Source: DASVRZ01 sp038230215 (GTDB lineage Bacteria; Verrucomicrobiota; Verrucomicrobiia; Chthoniobacterales; DASVRZ01). Taken from it: 64,000 nucleotides of DNA. Position 1 is the stretch's first letter. Each line of letters starts with the position of its first letter. Made by a program: the position numbers and the translations under genes. This document shows positions 8,041-16,289 of the stretch, piece by piece. The notes beneath the pieces are model-generated. The model searched no databases. It saw nothing but the letters and a program-made list of their open reading frames with translations, and had not been told where the DNA came from. Where the stretch lies: the NCBI GenBank assembly GCA_038230215.1, contig JBBRNR010000007.1, positions 1 through 64,000 of the forward strand, in the 5' to 3' direction.

Positions 8041-9051
8041 TCATAAACTGCGAATCGCCCAGCGGAGTTTGGCGGAAGTGGAGCGCGGGTTCGCGTGCTG
8101 TTCGACGGCAGACGCGCGGATGACCGTCCGACAGATGTCGCTGTAACTCCCGTCGGCTAAACCGGCCTTGAAGGCGTGTTTCACCCGCCGGTCCTCCCCT
8201 GAATGAAACGTGAGAATCGCCACGCGCGCTCCGGGGTTCAGGCAAAACGGCAGGTTGCGCAAAAACGTGTCCAACGCGGAAAATTCCTCATTCACCGCAA
8301 TCCGGATCGCCTGGAAAACCCGCCGCAGAGTCGCATCGAACTCGGCTGGTTTTGCGACGGACGCGATTTCTGAGCGGAGTTGCATCGTAGTCTGAAAAGT
8401 GCGGCCTGCGAGTCGGGCTGCGATCGATTCTGCGTGCGGTTCGTCCGCGTTCTCCCGGAGCGCGTCCGCCAGCTTGGCCGCGTCGCATTTTTCCAGCCAT
8501 TGCGACGCGGAAAGTCCGCGCTGAGGATTCATCCGCATATCGAGCGGGCCGTCGAATTTCACGGAAAAGCCCCGCTGGGGATCGTCGATTTGCATCGAGG
8601 ACAAACCCAGATCCGCCAGCACCCCATCGGCTCCAGTCCAACCTAACTCCGCTGTGATTTTCCCCATCCCCGCGTAGTTGCTCTGGCGAATGATCAGGCT
8701 TGCCTCTGCAAATCCGGCTTCCCGCAAACGCGCCTCCGTCTTCGGCTGCTCGATCGGGTCGCAATCGAGCCCCAGCAACACGCCGCCCGGCTGTAAACGC
8801 GGCAAAATGGCACTCGCATGACCGCCGTAACCCAGCGTCGCATCGACAAACTTCTCGCCCGACATCGGCTGCAAAACGTCCAATATTTCCTCCACCAAAA
8901 TCGGACGATGCGCTCCGGCGGGCGTCTTGCCCGACTCCAAAACCTTCGCCAGCGTTTCCTCGTCACCCCGGTGCTCCTTGTATTTCTGGTCAAAGTGACG
9001 CGGATTTTTTCCGCTGTATCGCACCCGGCGTTTATGAGGTAAATCTGGCAT
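8041..9051 (-). CDS. rsmH: 16S rRNA (cytosine-1402-N4)-methyltransferase RsmH
   Basis: RsmH (MraW) methylates C1402 in the 16S rRNA P-site. The 336-aa protein has the SAM-binding DATLGYGGHA motif, GLDCDP, the DLGLSSMQIDDPQRGFSVKF family block and the C-terminal TFHSGEDRRVKHAF. A basic N-terminal extension of about 45 residues precedes the usual start region (RPILVEEILDVLQP). This gene often heads the mra/dcw cluster, but no ftsL, ftsI or mur genes follow here. It is therefore detached from that cluster. Confidence 0.95.
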   Translation of the reverse strand: MPDLPHKRRVRYSGKNPRHFDQKYKEHRGDEETLAKVLESGKTPAGAHRPILVEEILDVLQPMSGEKFVDATLGYGGHASAILPRLQPGGVLLGLDCDPIEQPKTEARLREAGFAEASLIIRQSNYAGMGKITAELGWTGADGVLADLGLSSMQIDDPQRGFSVKFDGPLDMRMNPQRGLSASQWLEKCDAAKLADALRENADEPHAESIAARLAGRTFQTTMQLRSEIASVAKPAEFDATLRRVFQAIRIAVNEEFSALDTFLRNLPFCLNPGARVAILTFHSGEDRRVKHAFKAGLADGSYSDICRTVIRASAVEQHANPRSTSAKLRWAIRSL

Positions 9052-9081
9052 CCCGCAAATTATCGTCCGAGTTCCATCGAT

Positions 9082-10305
9082 ATGTCCACCTCACGCAAAA
9101 TCATCGTTATCGGCGGGGGAGCTGCGGGTTTCTTTGGGGCGATTGCGGCGGCGGAAGCGGGTGCGGAGGTGGTGTTGTTAGAAAAGGGATCGCACTTTCT
9201 TTCGAAGGTGCGGATCTCGGGCGGCGGACGTTGTAATGTGACTCATGCCTGCTTCGATCCGCGTGAACTTTCGACGCGTTATCCGCGCGGCGGCAAGGCG
9301 CTGATCGGCCCTTTTAATCGTTTTCAACCGCGCGACACGATGGAGTGGTTTGAGAGCCGGGGCGCGGCGTTGAAAACCGAGAACGACGGACGCGTCTTTC
9401 CCGTCAGCGATACGTCGCAAACCATCATCGACACGCTGATGAACGCCGCGCAAAAAGCCGGGGTCGTCTGCCGTCTCCATTGCGATGTAACTCGTATCGA
9501 AAAACTAACATCGGAGTTCCAGGTTATTCTGGCGAATGGGGAAAGGTTAGTCGCCGACAAAGTTTTGTTGGCAGTCGGTGGAACGCGTGCGGCCAGCGCT
9601 GGGAAACTGGCAGCGGAGTTAGGTCATCATCTAACATCGGCTATTCCATCGTTGTTTACCTTTGAAATCCAACTGCCCTGGTTGCGCGACATTCCGGGCG
9701 TCGTGGCGGAAGTGGAAGTTAGCATACCCTCAGTCGGCCTGCGAGAACGCGGTCCGATGTTAGTCACCCATTGGGGCGGCAGTGGTCCGGCGATCCTGCG
9801 CCTCTCCGCCTGGGGCGCGCGTGGATTGTCGGAACTCGACTATCATTTTCCATTGTTAGTCAACTGGCTGGGCGGCGCGAGTCGCGAGGAAATTTCCAAT
9901 CGACTTACATCGCTACGTCTCCAGCATCCGGGCAAACAAGTTTCCGGACTTGCACCCGCACCTTTGCCCGTCCGACTTTGGGAAAAACTAACAACGCTGG
10001 CCGCGGTCGCGCCGGGGACGACCTGGAACCGGCTGCCGCGCGAGCAGACGCAGAAATTAATAGAACTACTCCATCGCAGCGTGTTGCCGGTGACGGGCAA
10101 GAGTCTAAACAAGGACGAATTCGTCACCTGCGGCGGGGTGATTTTGCCCGAGGTGGATTTCCGCACGATGGAGAGCCGGATTTGTCCCGGCCTGCATTTC
10201 GCCGGTGAGATTCTGGACATCGACGGGATCACTGGCGGCTACAATTTTCAAGCCGCCTGGACGACCGGTCATATCGCTGGAACTGCGATGTCAGCCGAGG
10301 ATTAG
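9082..10305 (+). CDS. HI0933-family FAD-dependent oxidoreductase
   Basis: This 407-aa flavoprotein starts with a Rossmann dinucleotide-binding motif (VIGGGAAGFFGAIAAAEAGA, residues about 9-28). It continues with the family block KVRISGGGRCNVTHA and ends with GLHFAGEILDIDGITGGYNF, the HI0933/BaiN-type C-terminal FAD contact. The substrate is unknown; related proteins are annotated as aminoacetone oxidases or bile acid reductases. It starts 30 bp from the divergent rsmH and overlaps the convergent acyltransferase gene by 15 bp. The gene contains many GTTAG and CTAAC pentamers, including rare TTA and CTA leucine codons. Confidence 0.9.
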   Translation: MSTSRKIIVIGGGAAGFFGAIAAAEAGAEVVLLEKGSHFLSKVRISGGGRCNVTHACFDPRELSTRYPRGGKALIGPFNRFQPRDTMEWFESRGAALKTENDGRVFPVSDTSQTIIDTLMNAAQKAGVVCRLHCDVTRIEKLTSEFQVILANGERLVADKVLLAVGGTRAASAGKLAAELGHHLTSAIPSLFTFEIQLPWLRDIPGVVAEVEVSIPSVGLRERGPMLVTHWGGSGPAILRLSAWGARGLSELDYHFPLLVNWLGGASREEISNRLTSLRLQHPGKQVSGLAPAPLPVRLWEKLTTLAAVAPGTTWNRLPREQTQKLIELLHRSVLPVTGKSLNKDEFVTCGGVILPEVDFRTMESRICPGLHFAGEILDIDGITGGYNFQAAWTTGHIAGTAMSAED

Positions 10306-11256
10306 CTTTTGAAATTTCTTGCCAGTCCGCGCATAGAAAGGGTAGTTAGTCGCGCCCTCTGGACAGTAGCGCCAGTGCTTGTAATTCCAGAGCCAGCACT
10401 CGGGACGCTCGCGAATGCCGGCCTCGAGAACGTTCCAGCAGCGCTGGGTCATTTGCAGCTCCGAATAGGACGGATCGACCGGTGTTTCTTCCAAGAAACG
10501 AAACTCATAGCGTCCGTTTTCAATGGGCAGAAACATCAGCGGAACCAAACGCGACTGCGCCATTTGACTCAAAGTCACATGGACGCCGGTAACGTATTTC
10601 TTCATCCCAAAAGCGTCGATGAGGTGTCCGGGCTGGTCGAGCTTGAGCGTGAGATCGACAAGAAAGCCGGAGGTCTTTCCACGTTTGAGTGCTTTCAAGA
10701 TCCGCAGAACGGCGCGTTCCTGGGGAATCAACTGAGACCCAAATGAAGAACGGGCCGCGACGAAAAACGGGGTTATTTCCGGGTTCTTGATGTCCTGCGC
10801 GATGGCGAGCGGCGGCAGACCGAGCAGACACAAAGTGGGCGGCAGCCATTCAAAATTTCCGAGGTGTCCCCCGTAGAAAAGACATCCCTGGCCGGGCTTT
10901 CCCTGGGCGAGAAAGGAGTCGAACCCTTTGACGTCGATCAGTTGCCGGAAGTTTTCGGCGCTGAGGTTTTGCACCCAGAAGAGGTCGAGAAAGGTGCGGG
11001 CGAGATTGCGAAAGGAGAGCCGTGCGATGTGCTCGCGTTCGCCCGGCAGATAGCGGTTTCCAAAGGCGGCGGTGAGATTTTCCAAAGCGACTTTCCGTCC
11101 GCGATGATCGAGTCCATACACGAGATCTCCTGCGAAATCGGCCAGTGATAACAATGCAACCCGGCTCAGTTTTGGAACGATGGTCACGAAGATTTGCATC
11201 CCGGCCACCTCCAGCCGATGGCGAATTTTCTTCCATAAAGGGCGCATGTCAGCCAT
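10291..11256 (-). CDS. LpxL/HtrB-type lysophospholipid (lipid A) acyltransferase
   Basis: This 321-aa protein belongs to the LABLAT family of Kdo2-lipid A secondary acyltransferases. The catalytic HX4E motif is at His131 to Glu136 (GGHLGNFEW). The family C-terminal segment ECWLWNYKHWRYCP is present, and a hydrophobic stretch near residues 20-45 should anchor it in the inner membrane. It is expected to add an acyl chain to lipid A or a similar lipid, in keeping with a Gram-negative envelope. It is divergent from the M42 peptidase gene with only 22 bp between starts. Confidence 0.88.
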   Translation of the reverse strand: MADMRPLWKKIRHRLEVAGMQIFVTIVPKLSRVALLSLADFAGDLVYGLDHRGRKVALENLTAAFGNRYLPGEREHIARLSFRNLARTFLDLFWVQNLSAENFRQLIDVKGFDSFLAQGKPGQGCLFYGGHLGNFEWLPPTLCLLGLPPLAIAQDIKNPEITPFFVAARSSFGSQLIPQERAVLRILKALKRGKTSGFLVDLTLKLDQPGHLIDAFGMKKYVTGVHVTLSQMAQSRLVPLMFLPIENGRYEFRFLEETPVDPSYSELQMTQRCWNVLEAGIRERPECWLWNYKHWRYCPEGATNYPFYARTGKKFQKLILG

Positions 11257-11278
11257 TCATTCGCCTTAAATTCGCACG

Positions 11279-12289
11279 ATGCACAAGGAAAAGCTCATTC
11301 GCCTCACTCGATCCATCCTTTCTCAACCGACCGCCCCGTTTCATGAGGACCGGGTGAAAGCGGAGATTCGAACGCAACTCGAGAAGCTGCGTTCTGTGAC
11401 GATGCAGGAGGACGCCTTTGGCAATCTCGTGGTCCGCTACAACCACGGGAAATCGCGCACGCGCTATGCCTTCAGCGTTCACATGGATCATCCGGGCTGG
11501 GTGCAAAAACCGGGTGCGCCCGCCGGTGAGATGACTTTCCTCGGTGGCGTGAAAAAGGAATATCTCGACCGGGGAACCGTGCAGTCTTTCGGGAAATTTG
11601 GCATGTGGAATATCCCGGCCTTCGATGTGAAGGACGACAAAATCTATGGCCGGGCCTGCGACGACTTGATCGGCTGCTCGGCCATGATCGCGATGCTTTC
11701 CGACTTGGAGGAAAACGCCGTGGTGGCGAATGTTCTGGTGTTTTTTACCCGTGCCGAGGAAGTCGGCTTTCTGGGTGCGATTCATCTCGCGAAGTCGCGG
11801 CACGTCCTGAAAAACATCACACTGCTCTCCATCGAGACGAGCGCCGAAATGCCCCCCGCCAAAATGGGCTCCGGGCCCATTGTCCGTGTGGGCGACCGCG
11901 CATCAATCTTCGATCCTGAGGTCACGCTGCATCTCACGCAACTCGCGCGAAAACACAATATCCCGCATCAGCGTTGCCTCATGTCGGGCGGCACCTGCGA
12001 GGGCACGGCGTATCAGAATTTCGGCATTCGCACCGGCGCGCTCTGCATCGCCCTGGGCAACTACCATAACTGCGGACAAAGCCTGAATATCGCTCGCGAA
12101 TTCGTTTCCCTGACCGACATGATCGGCCTGATTGAGTTGTGCGTGGCCCTGGTTTCTGAAGTCCCCGGACCCAACACTTTTCACAAAGACATGCGCCGCG
12201 ACCTTGAGCAGATCAGCCGCAACTACGCGCCTTACTACGAACCCGAGCCGGTTCCTATGAAAAAAGCCGCGAAGAGGCGCCCCAGATAG
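11279..12289 (+). CDS. M42-type zinc aminopeptidase
   Basis: The 336-aa protein has the features of co-catalytic zinc peptidases of clan MH, family M42. A metal-binding VHMDHPG lies near residue 64, DDLIGCSA carries the bridging Asp, and RAEEVGFLGA carries the catalytic Glu pair. Further motifs are SIETSAEM and a C-terminal GGTCEGTAYQ. It is cytoplasmic with no signal peptide. The likely role is trimming peptides from the N-terminus. The gene is convergent with the SPFH gene, with 4 bp between the stops. Confidence 0.88.
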   Translation: MHKEKLIRLTRSILSQPTAPFHEDRVKAEIRTQLEKLRSVTMQEDAFGNLVVRYNHGKSRTRYAFSVHMDHPGWVQKPGAPAGEMTFLGGVKKEYLDRGTVQSFGKFGMWNIPAFDVKDDKIYGRACDDLIGCSAMIAMLSDLEENAVVANVLVFFTRAEEVGFLGAIHLAKSRHVLKNITLLSIETSAEMPPAKMGSGPIVRVGDRASIFDPEVTLHLTQLARKHNIPHQRCLMSGGTCEGTAYQNFGIRTGALCIALGNYHNCGQSLNIAREFVSLTDMIGLIELCVALVSEVPGPNTFHKDMRRDLEQISRNYAPYYEPEPVPMKKAAKRRPR

Positions 12290-12293
12290 CGAT

Positions 12294-14276
12294 CTAACTC
12301 GGCTCTGTTTTGGCCGATTCGGAATGTTTTGGCCTGGCCGGTTTGGGCTCGGCGATGTGCATGCCGCTCTTCTCGGAAACGAGTAGACTGAGCAACGTCT
12401 GCAGCAAACCCGACTGGCCGCCTTCGCCGTCTTTTCCGCCGGAAATGAAGACGCGCTCGGGCACGAGCGGTTGGGTGGAGTTGGCAAAACGCTCGGAAAG
12501 ATCGCGCAGCGCAAACAGCTTCGGATCGCCGTATGCCTTGATCTTTTCTTGAAAAACACTGGCCTCCGCCAGACCGACTTGCGTGATCTTCGCGGCCTCG
12601 CCTTCGCCTTCGAGGCGTTGGGCTTTGGCACGACCCTCGGCAAGAGTGATGTCGCGTTTGGCCATGCGCTGCGCCTCGGCGAGTTGAGCTTCGGCCCGGT
12701 TGGCGGCGACTTCGATTTCCACCTTCGACTGGGTGAGTTCGGCTTGTTTACCCGCGATGGCTTCCGCTTCCTTCAGCGCCTTGAGATGGACGGCGGCTTC
12801 CTGTTGTTTGGAATACGTTTCGCGTTGTTCCTCGGCGAGGCGGCGGATGCGGAGTTGATCGAAAAGTTTCTCGATCGGATCGTTGCCGATGTCCTGAGCG
12901 CGGGTTTCGGGGCGTCCGATGAGCACGGCGACGCAGTTAATGTCAAATTCCTCAAATCGCCGGCTCAATTCGCTCGTGGCACTCTTCTGGATTTCCTCAC
13001 GATGCGTGAGCAGTTCCAGCATGGTCGAGCTCTGGGCCACATCGCGGAAATACGCGGTCAGGATCGGATCGAGCGTCTGCGTGATGAGCCGTTTTACATC
13101 GCCGAAACGCTGCACGACCGACGGCGCTTTTTGGTAGTCGATATGTAGCACGAGACTCAGCGGCAGAAGCGGCTCGTAGCCGTCAGCGGTGATGATTTCA
13201 ATGGTGGCGAGCTGGTCGTCGTAACGGTGATTCTCGCTTTGCCCGGTGATCCAGCGGAGAACGAAGTTGACCGTCGGGACGAGTTCGATCTTCACCGCGT
13301 ACGGGTTCAGCGGATATTTGCCGGGAGCCAGCGCCTGTTTCCAGACGCCTTTCTCCCCCGGATTCACCTGCTCGCCGTAGCGGAAAGTATCGCCCGTGGT
13401 GTCGCTGCCCACGCCGCCATAGTAGGAAACGACGACGCCGACGTAGCCGATCGGGATGAGTGTTTTCTGACCCAGTTCGATCGTCGCAAACCAGCGGTTG
13501 ATGAAAAATGTGCCATCCGTCAGCACTTGCAACTGGCGACCGCGGCAGCCGCCATTCGCGAGAAACGTCTCCGCGTTCTGGAAGTAATTATGATCCGCCG
13601 AGATCGCTGGCGCAATGATGTCGCCCGCAGGAATCGTCGGGCCATCCTGCACCGAGACCACGCCGATCATGTCCACTGGCTCATTGTCGCGCATCACGCC
13701 GCCGCCGATGACGACCGGACGGTAACCACCTACCTTGGCCAGCTCCTGCTGCCACTGCGGATAGGTGCTGTTTTCCTCCATCGAATAAATGGCCGTCTCT
13801 GTCAGCACGACGAAGAGTCCGGTATTGATCGCATACACGCCCTCGCGCAGGATCGCCCGCTGGCGACCACGCTGGCCGCCTTTTTCGAGAAACGCATTCG
13901 CCTCCTGGAAGTGGTTGCACGGCACCGTGGCTCCGAGCGTCTGCGTCGCCTCCAGCGGCGCGCCGTCCTTCGCGTAAACGTAGCCGATGCGTCCCTCGGC
14001 GACCGTCACCAGCGGTGCCCGATGAATGCGATACTGCCACGGCACGAGGCCGAAATGGAGCCCGCCGCGCAGCAGCCGACTTTGCACACCGGCCTCGCCT
14101 TCGACCGCGATAATGCGTCCCTCGGCCAGCGAACCGCGAGCGCTCCAGAGCTTCTCAATAATGCCCACCGAAGTGTGCGGAATGTAAACCACGCCCAGCA
14201 GCCGGGGTAGAAAAACGAGCAGGGCGATGCCGAAGAGAGCGATGCTGCTCCAGATAATAATGTGAGTCGTGTCCAT
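12294..14276 (-). CDS. Large SPFH/Band-7 (flotillin-like) membrane protein
   Basis: I chose the ATG at 14276 because it is followed at once by a membrane segment (IIIWSSIALFGIALLVFLP). The 660-aa protein then has an extended Band-7 region. It next has an Ala/Glu-rich coiled-coil part (about 500-600, including EAEAIAGKQAELTQSKVEIE and KRDITLAEGRAKAQRLEGEG), typical of flotillins. The tail is charged. An internal duplication is visible: NHFQEANAFLEKGGQRGRQ (about 121-139) and NYFQNAETFLANGGCRGRQ (about 230-248). It probably forms oligomeric membrane scaffolds. No NfeD partner is adjacent. Confidence 0.88.
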   Translation of the reverse strand: MDTTHIIIWSSIALFGIALLVFLPRLLGVVYIPHTSVGIIEKLWSARGSLAEGRIIAVEGEAGVQSRLLRGGLHFGLVPWQYRIHRAPLVTVAEGRIGYVYAKDGAPLEATQTLGATVPCNHFQEANAFLEKGGQRGRQRAILREGVYAINTGLFVVLTETAIYSMEENSTYPQWQQELAKVGGYRPVVIGGGVMRDNEPVDMIGVVSVQDGPTIPAGDIIAPAISADHNYFQNAETFLANGGCRGRQLQVLTDGTFFINRWFATIELGQKTLIPIGYVGVVVSYYGGVGSDTTGDTFRYGEQVNPGEKGVWKQALAPGKYPLNPYAVKIELVPTVNFVLRWITGQSENHRYDDQLATIEIITADGYEPLLPLSLVLHIDYQKAPSVVQRFGDVKRLITQTLDPILTAYFRDVAQSSTMLELLTHREEIQKSATSELSRRFEEFDINCVAVLIGRPETRAQDIGNDPIEKLFDQLRIRRLAEEQRETYSKQQEAAVHLKALKEAEAIAGKQAELTQSKVEIEVAANRAEAQLAEAQRMAKRDITLAEGRAKAQRLEGEGEAAKITQVGLAEASVFQEKIKAYGDPKLFALRDLSERFANSTQPLVPERVFISGGKDGEGGQSGLLQTLLSLLVSEKSGMHIAEPKPARPKHSESAKTEPS

Positions 14277-14423
14277 GAGATGTCTAAAGCCGCTTTCCAG
14301 GATTGGAAGGACGGCTCCGCTGAGAATGAGCCTCCGCAGGGAAATGTCCAGCCCGGCCCGATCTCCCATGGCAACGACACTCCAACGAAGCCGCTACGCG
14401 CAGGAGCGGGATTCGCCCCCTAA

Positions 14424-14566
14424 GAGGGCGTCGCAAAAGTCAGTTGTAGCGTCGAGCCTGTGGCTCGATGGGCTGGGTGGCAGAGGGATTCTTTCGAGCC
14501 ATAGGCTCGACGCTACAACCCCATCCAGGATGCAAACGGTCCATGCACGACTTATTAAACGCCCCC
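14424..14566. repeat. MITE-like element, copy A
   Basis: A 143-bp element starts GAGGGCGTCGCAAAAGTC and ends GACTTATTAAACGCCC, so its ends are imperfect inverted repeats. Inside is a long palindrome: TTGTAGCGTCGAGCCTGTGG near 14443 pairs with the TCGAGCCATAGGCTCGACGC strand near 14495. It has no coding capacity. It is nearly identical to copy B (15679-15822) in the same orientation. It abuts the stop codon of the hypothetical gene at 14568, so it may also serve as its terminator. Confidence 0.8.
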
Positions 14567-14567
14567 C

Positions 14568-15278
14568 CTAGCCGCGCACCAGCACGGTCACGATCTGACT
14601 CGGCAGACCCACCGGGCTGTCTTTTACGTAGGCCTGTCCCTGGATTTCCCATTCCTCGGGTTGGCCCGCCACCGTGAGCGGGATGTGCAACGACGCCGGG
14701 GTGGCCATGAATTTTCCGAGTTCCGACCAGCCTGCGGTGCCTGCTTTTCGTCCACGGAAACTCATCGCATCCACGCGGCCGTTGGCTTTGCGAAACTTCA
14801 CCGACACCGTCGCCGAAGCCGTCGTCGCCGCATCGTAAACCACCGCTTGATACGTCGCCTCGTCGAAACTGTCGGCGCCCATTTCAGTTTTCAGCGTCAC
14901 ACCCTGCACGGCGGCATCGTAATCGGTCGCACTCTTGGCTTGCGCCACCCATTTGGAGCGGCGCTCCTCGATGCCCGCTTTCACCGCCGTGGGAGCCGCC
15001 GGGAGAACGGGAGGCACGGGCTGGATCGGAGCCGTGGTATCATCGGGCGAATCGAGATAAATGTGTGCCCAGCCATTCAGACTCTGCGCAAAAGTATCGA
15101 AAACTTGAGGGGCTGTGCGGTAGAGATAGACGGCCATCGTGGCATCGGCCTTGATCGCGGCCAACTGGGCGGCGGTGAAACCGAGATTGGTGAGGGCGGC
15201 CTGGGCATCGTCGGTGAGGACATTTTCCCACCAGAGTGCGCGACCTTCGTTGGTGGGTGGATAGTAAGTTTTAGGCAT
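14568..15278 (-). CDS. Hypothetical protein downstream of 21-bp array 2
   Basis: This 236-aa protein starts MPKTYYPPTNEGRALWWENV. It has a helical N-terminal half (to about residue 75, with QAALTNLGFTAAQLAAIKAD), a proline-rich linker (TAPIQPVPPVLPAAP), and a beta-rich C-terminal half resembling a fibronectin type III fold (SATVSVKFRKANGRVDAMSF through EEWEIQGQAYVKDSP). There is no signal peptide. I recall this helical-plus-Ig layout in lineage-specific families of Verrucomicrobiota and Bacteroidota, without known function. Its start is about 90 bp from the nearest unit of a 21-bp repeat array, and the gene plus array are bracketed by two MITE copies. Confidence 0.75.
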   Translation of the reverse strand: MPKTYYPPTNEGRALWWENVLTDDAQAALTNLGFTAAQLAAIKADATMAVYLYRTAPQVFDTFAQSLNGWAHIYLDSPDDTTAPIQPVPPVLPAAPTAVKAGIEERRSKWVAQAKSATDYDAAVQGVTLKTEMGADSFDEATYQAVVYDAATTASATVSVKFRKANGRVDAMSFRGRKAGTAGWSELGKFMATPASLHIPLTVAGQPEEWEIQGQAYVKDSPVGLPSQIVTVLVRG

Positions 15279-15366
15279 GGGAATGGGATTTTTTTTGGAT
15301 GACGAGACGGATCATAGAAATGGGCTGCACTCGCGCAATCGCTATTCCCCGTCGTCACGCAATTGT

Positions 15367-15618
15367 TACAAACCGGGCGGAATTTCGATGCCAACTGGCT
15401 TCCCCTCGATGAATCAGGGCGCGCCCAGAATCATTCCGGGGGTGCCCGCCATCAATTGGGGCGCAAATTTTGTTTACCGGGGGCGGAACGGGATGGAATG
15501 GGGGCAGAATTTTGTCTGTCGGGGGCGAAACTCCATCAAAAAGGGGCCGCCCCAGCCCCTTTTGGGCCCGCCCTCAATGACTGAGGGGTCGCCCAGATTG
15601 ATCGAGGGGCCGCCCTAA
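15367..15618. repeat. 21-bp repeat array 2 with a fixed core
   Basis: Twelve consecutive units of exactly 21 bp start at 15367, 15388, 15409 and so on to 15598. Units differ at most positions but share a central G-rich core. Codon 4 of the plus-strand register is GGN in all twelve units, and GGGG followed by CGCCC or GCCC is frequent. Three sample units, as plus-strand heptapeptides, are MNQGAPR, IIPGVPA and MTEGSPR. The plus frame stays open from 15277 to the stop at 15618, yet the neighbouring gene is on the minus strand. I do not regard the plus frame as a proven gene. Confidence 0.85.
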
Positions 15619-15678
15619 ATAAGATTGGGGAGGCAGAAACGGGGTTTTTCGCGGTAAAGCATACCCAGATGGCTCTGA

Positions 15679-15822
15679 GAGGGCGTCGCAAAAGTCAGTT
15701 GTAGCGTCGAGCCTGTGGCTCGATGCACTTGGTGGCAGATGGATTTCTTTCGAGCTATAGGCTCGACGCTACAAACCCAGCCAGGATGCAAACGGTCCAT
15801 GCACGACTTATTAGACGCCCTC
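15679..15822. repeat. MITE-like element, copy B
   Basis: This 144-bp element has perfect 9-bp terminal inverted repeats, GAGGGCGTC at 15679 and GACGCCCTC ending at 15822, extendable to 15 of 18 matches. It carries the same internal palindrome as copy A and the same right part (GGATGCAAACGGTCCATGCA). It is in direct orientation to copy A, with the 236-aa gene and array 2 between them. No transposase is encoded. Target duplications are not clear at either copy. Confidence 0.8.
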
Positions 15823-16053
15823 GAAGACCGGAGCCAAAATCCCCGGCTTCGCCAATCTCGAGATCGGCTTCGTCGCCAAAAGACTAACTGGTGCTTGTTC
15901 GCAAGTTGCGGAGGTTGGCAGTGCACTAGAGTCGCACGCTGCGGACGGGAGCCAGAGGATGGCTGCCTCACAAGGATTGCCACCATTTCCCATACGCCGT
16001 CCAATGATGCACCTCGGGTGGTGGAAATGTTAGTTCAAAATCCAAGCTTTGCT
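15823..16053. other. Non-coding stretch left of tRNA-Gln with a tRNA 3'-end copy
   Basis: I see no gene here. The notable feature is a 17-bp exact copy (15960-15976, TGGCTGCCTCACAAGGA) of the CCA end of the tRNA-Gln gene that starts 94 bp away at 16054. Similarity decays after that point. This may be an old attachment-site duplication or a fragment of a tandem tRNA copy. Confidence 0.65.
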
Positions 16054-16127
16054 TGGCTGCCTCACAAGGACTCGAACCTTGACAAATTGATCCAGAATCA
16101 ATTGTGCTACCATTACACCATGAGGCA
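16054..16127 (-). tRNA. tRNA-Gln (CTG)
   Basis: On the minus strand the acceptor arm TGCCTCA (from 16127) pairs with TGAGGCA. The anticodon stem ATTGA/TCAAT encloses loop TTCTGGA with anticodon CTG. The T-arm reads GGTTCGAGTCC, and CCA is encoded at 16054-16056. All four arms fold, so this is a complete tRNA-Gln for CAG codons. Confidence 0.95.
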
Positions 16128-16289
16128 ATGTTTTTGGGGGCGTTAGATTAACGCAGGGCGGGTTTTGGGCAAACGGAATTTTTATCCTGCGGAGGGGGAG
16201 CCTTTCCTCGGTAAGAGGCTGTCGATGTGCGTCGCCATCGGCAATTTTGCATTGCCCAACCCGCCCGCGAGAAATCATGCTGCGGCCCG

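Noticed and set aside
15277..15618. 113-codon plus-strand ORF across array 2
   Set aside because: Its only structure is the 21-bp register; the start region is antisense to the leader of the 236-aa gene, so I list the repeat, not a protein.
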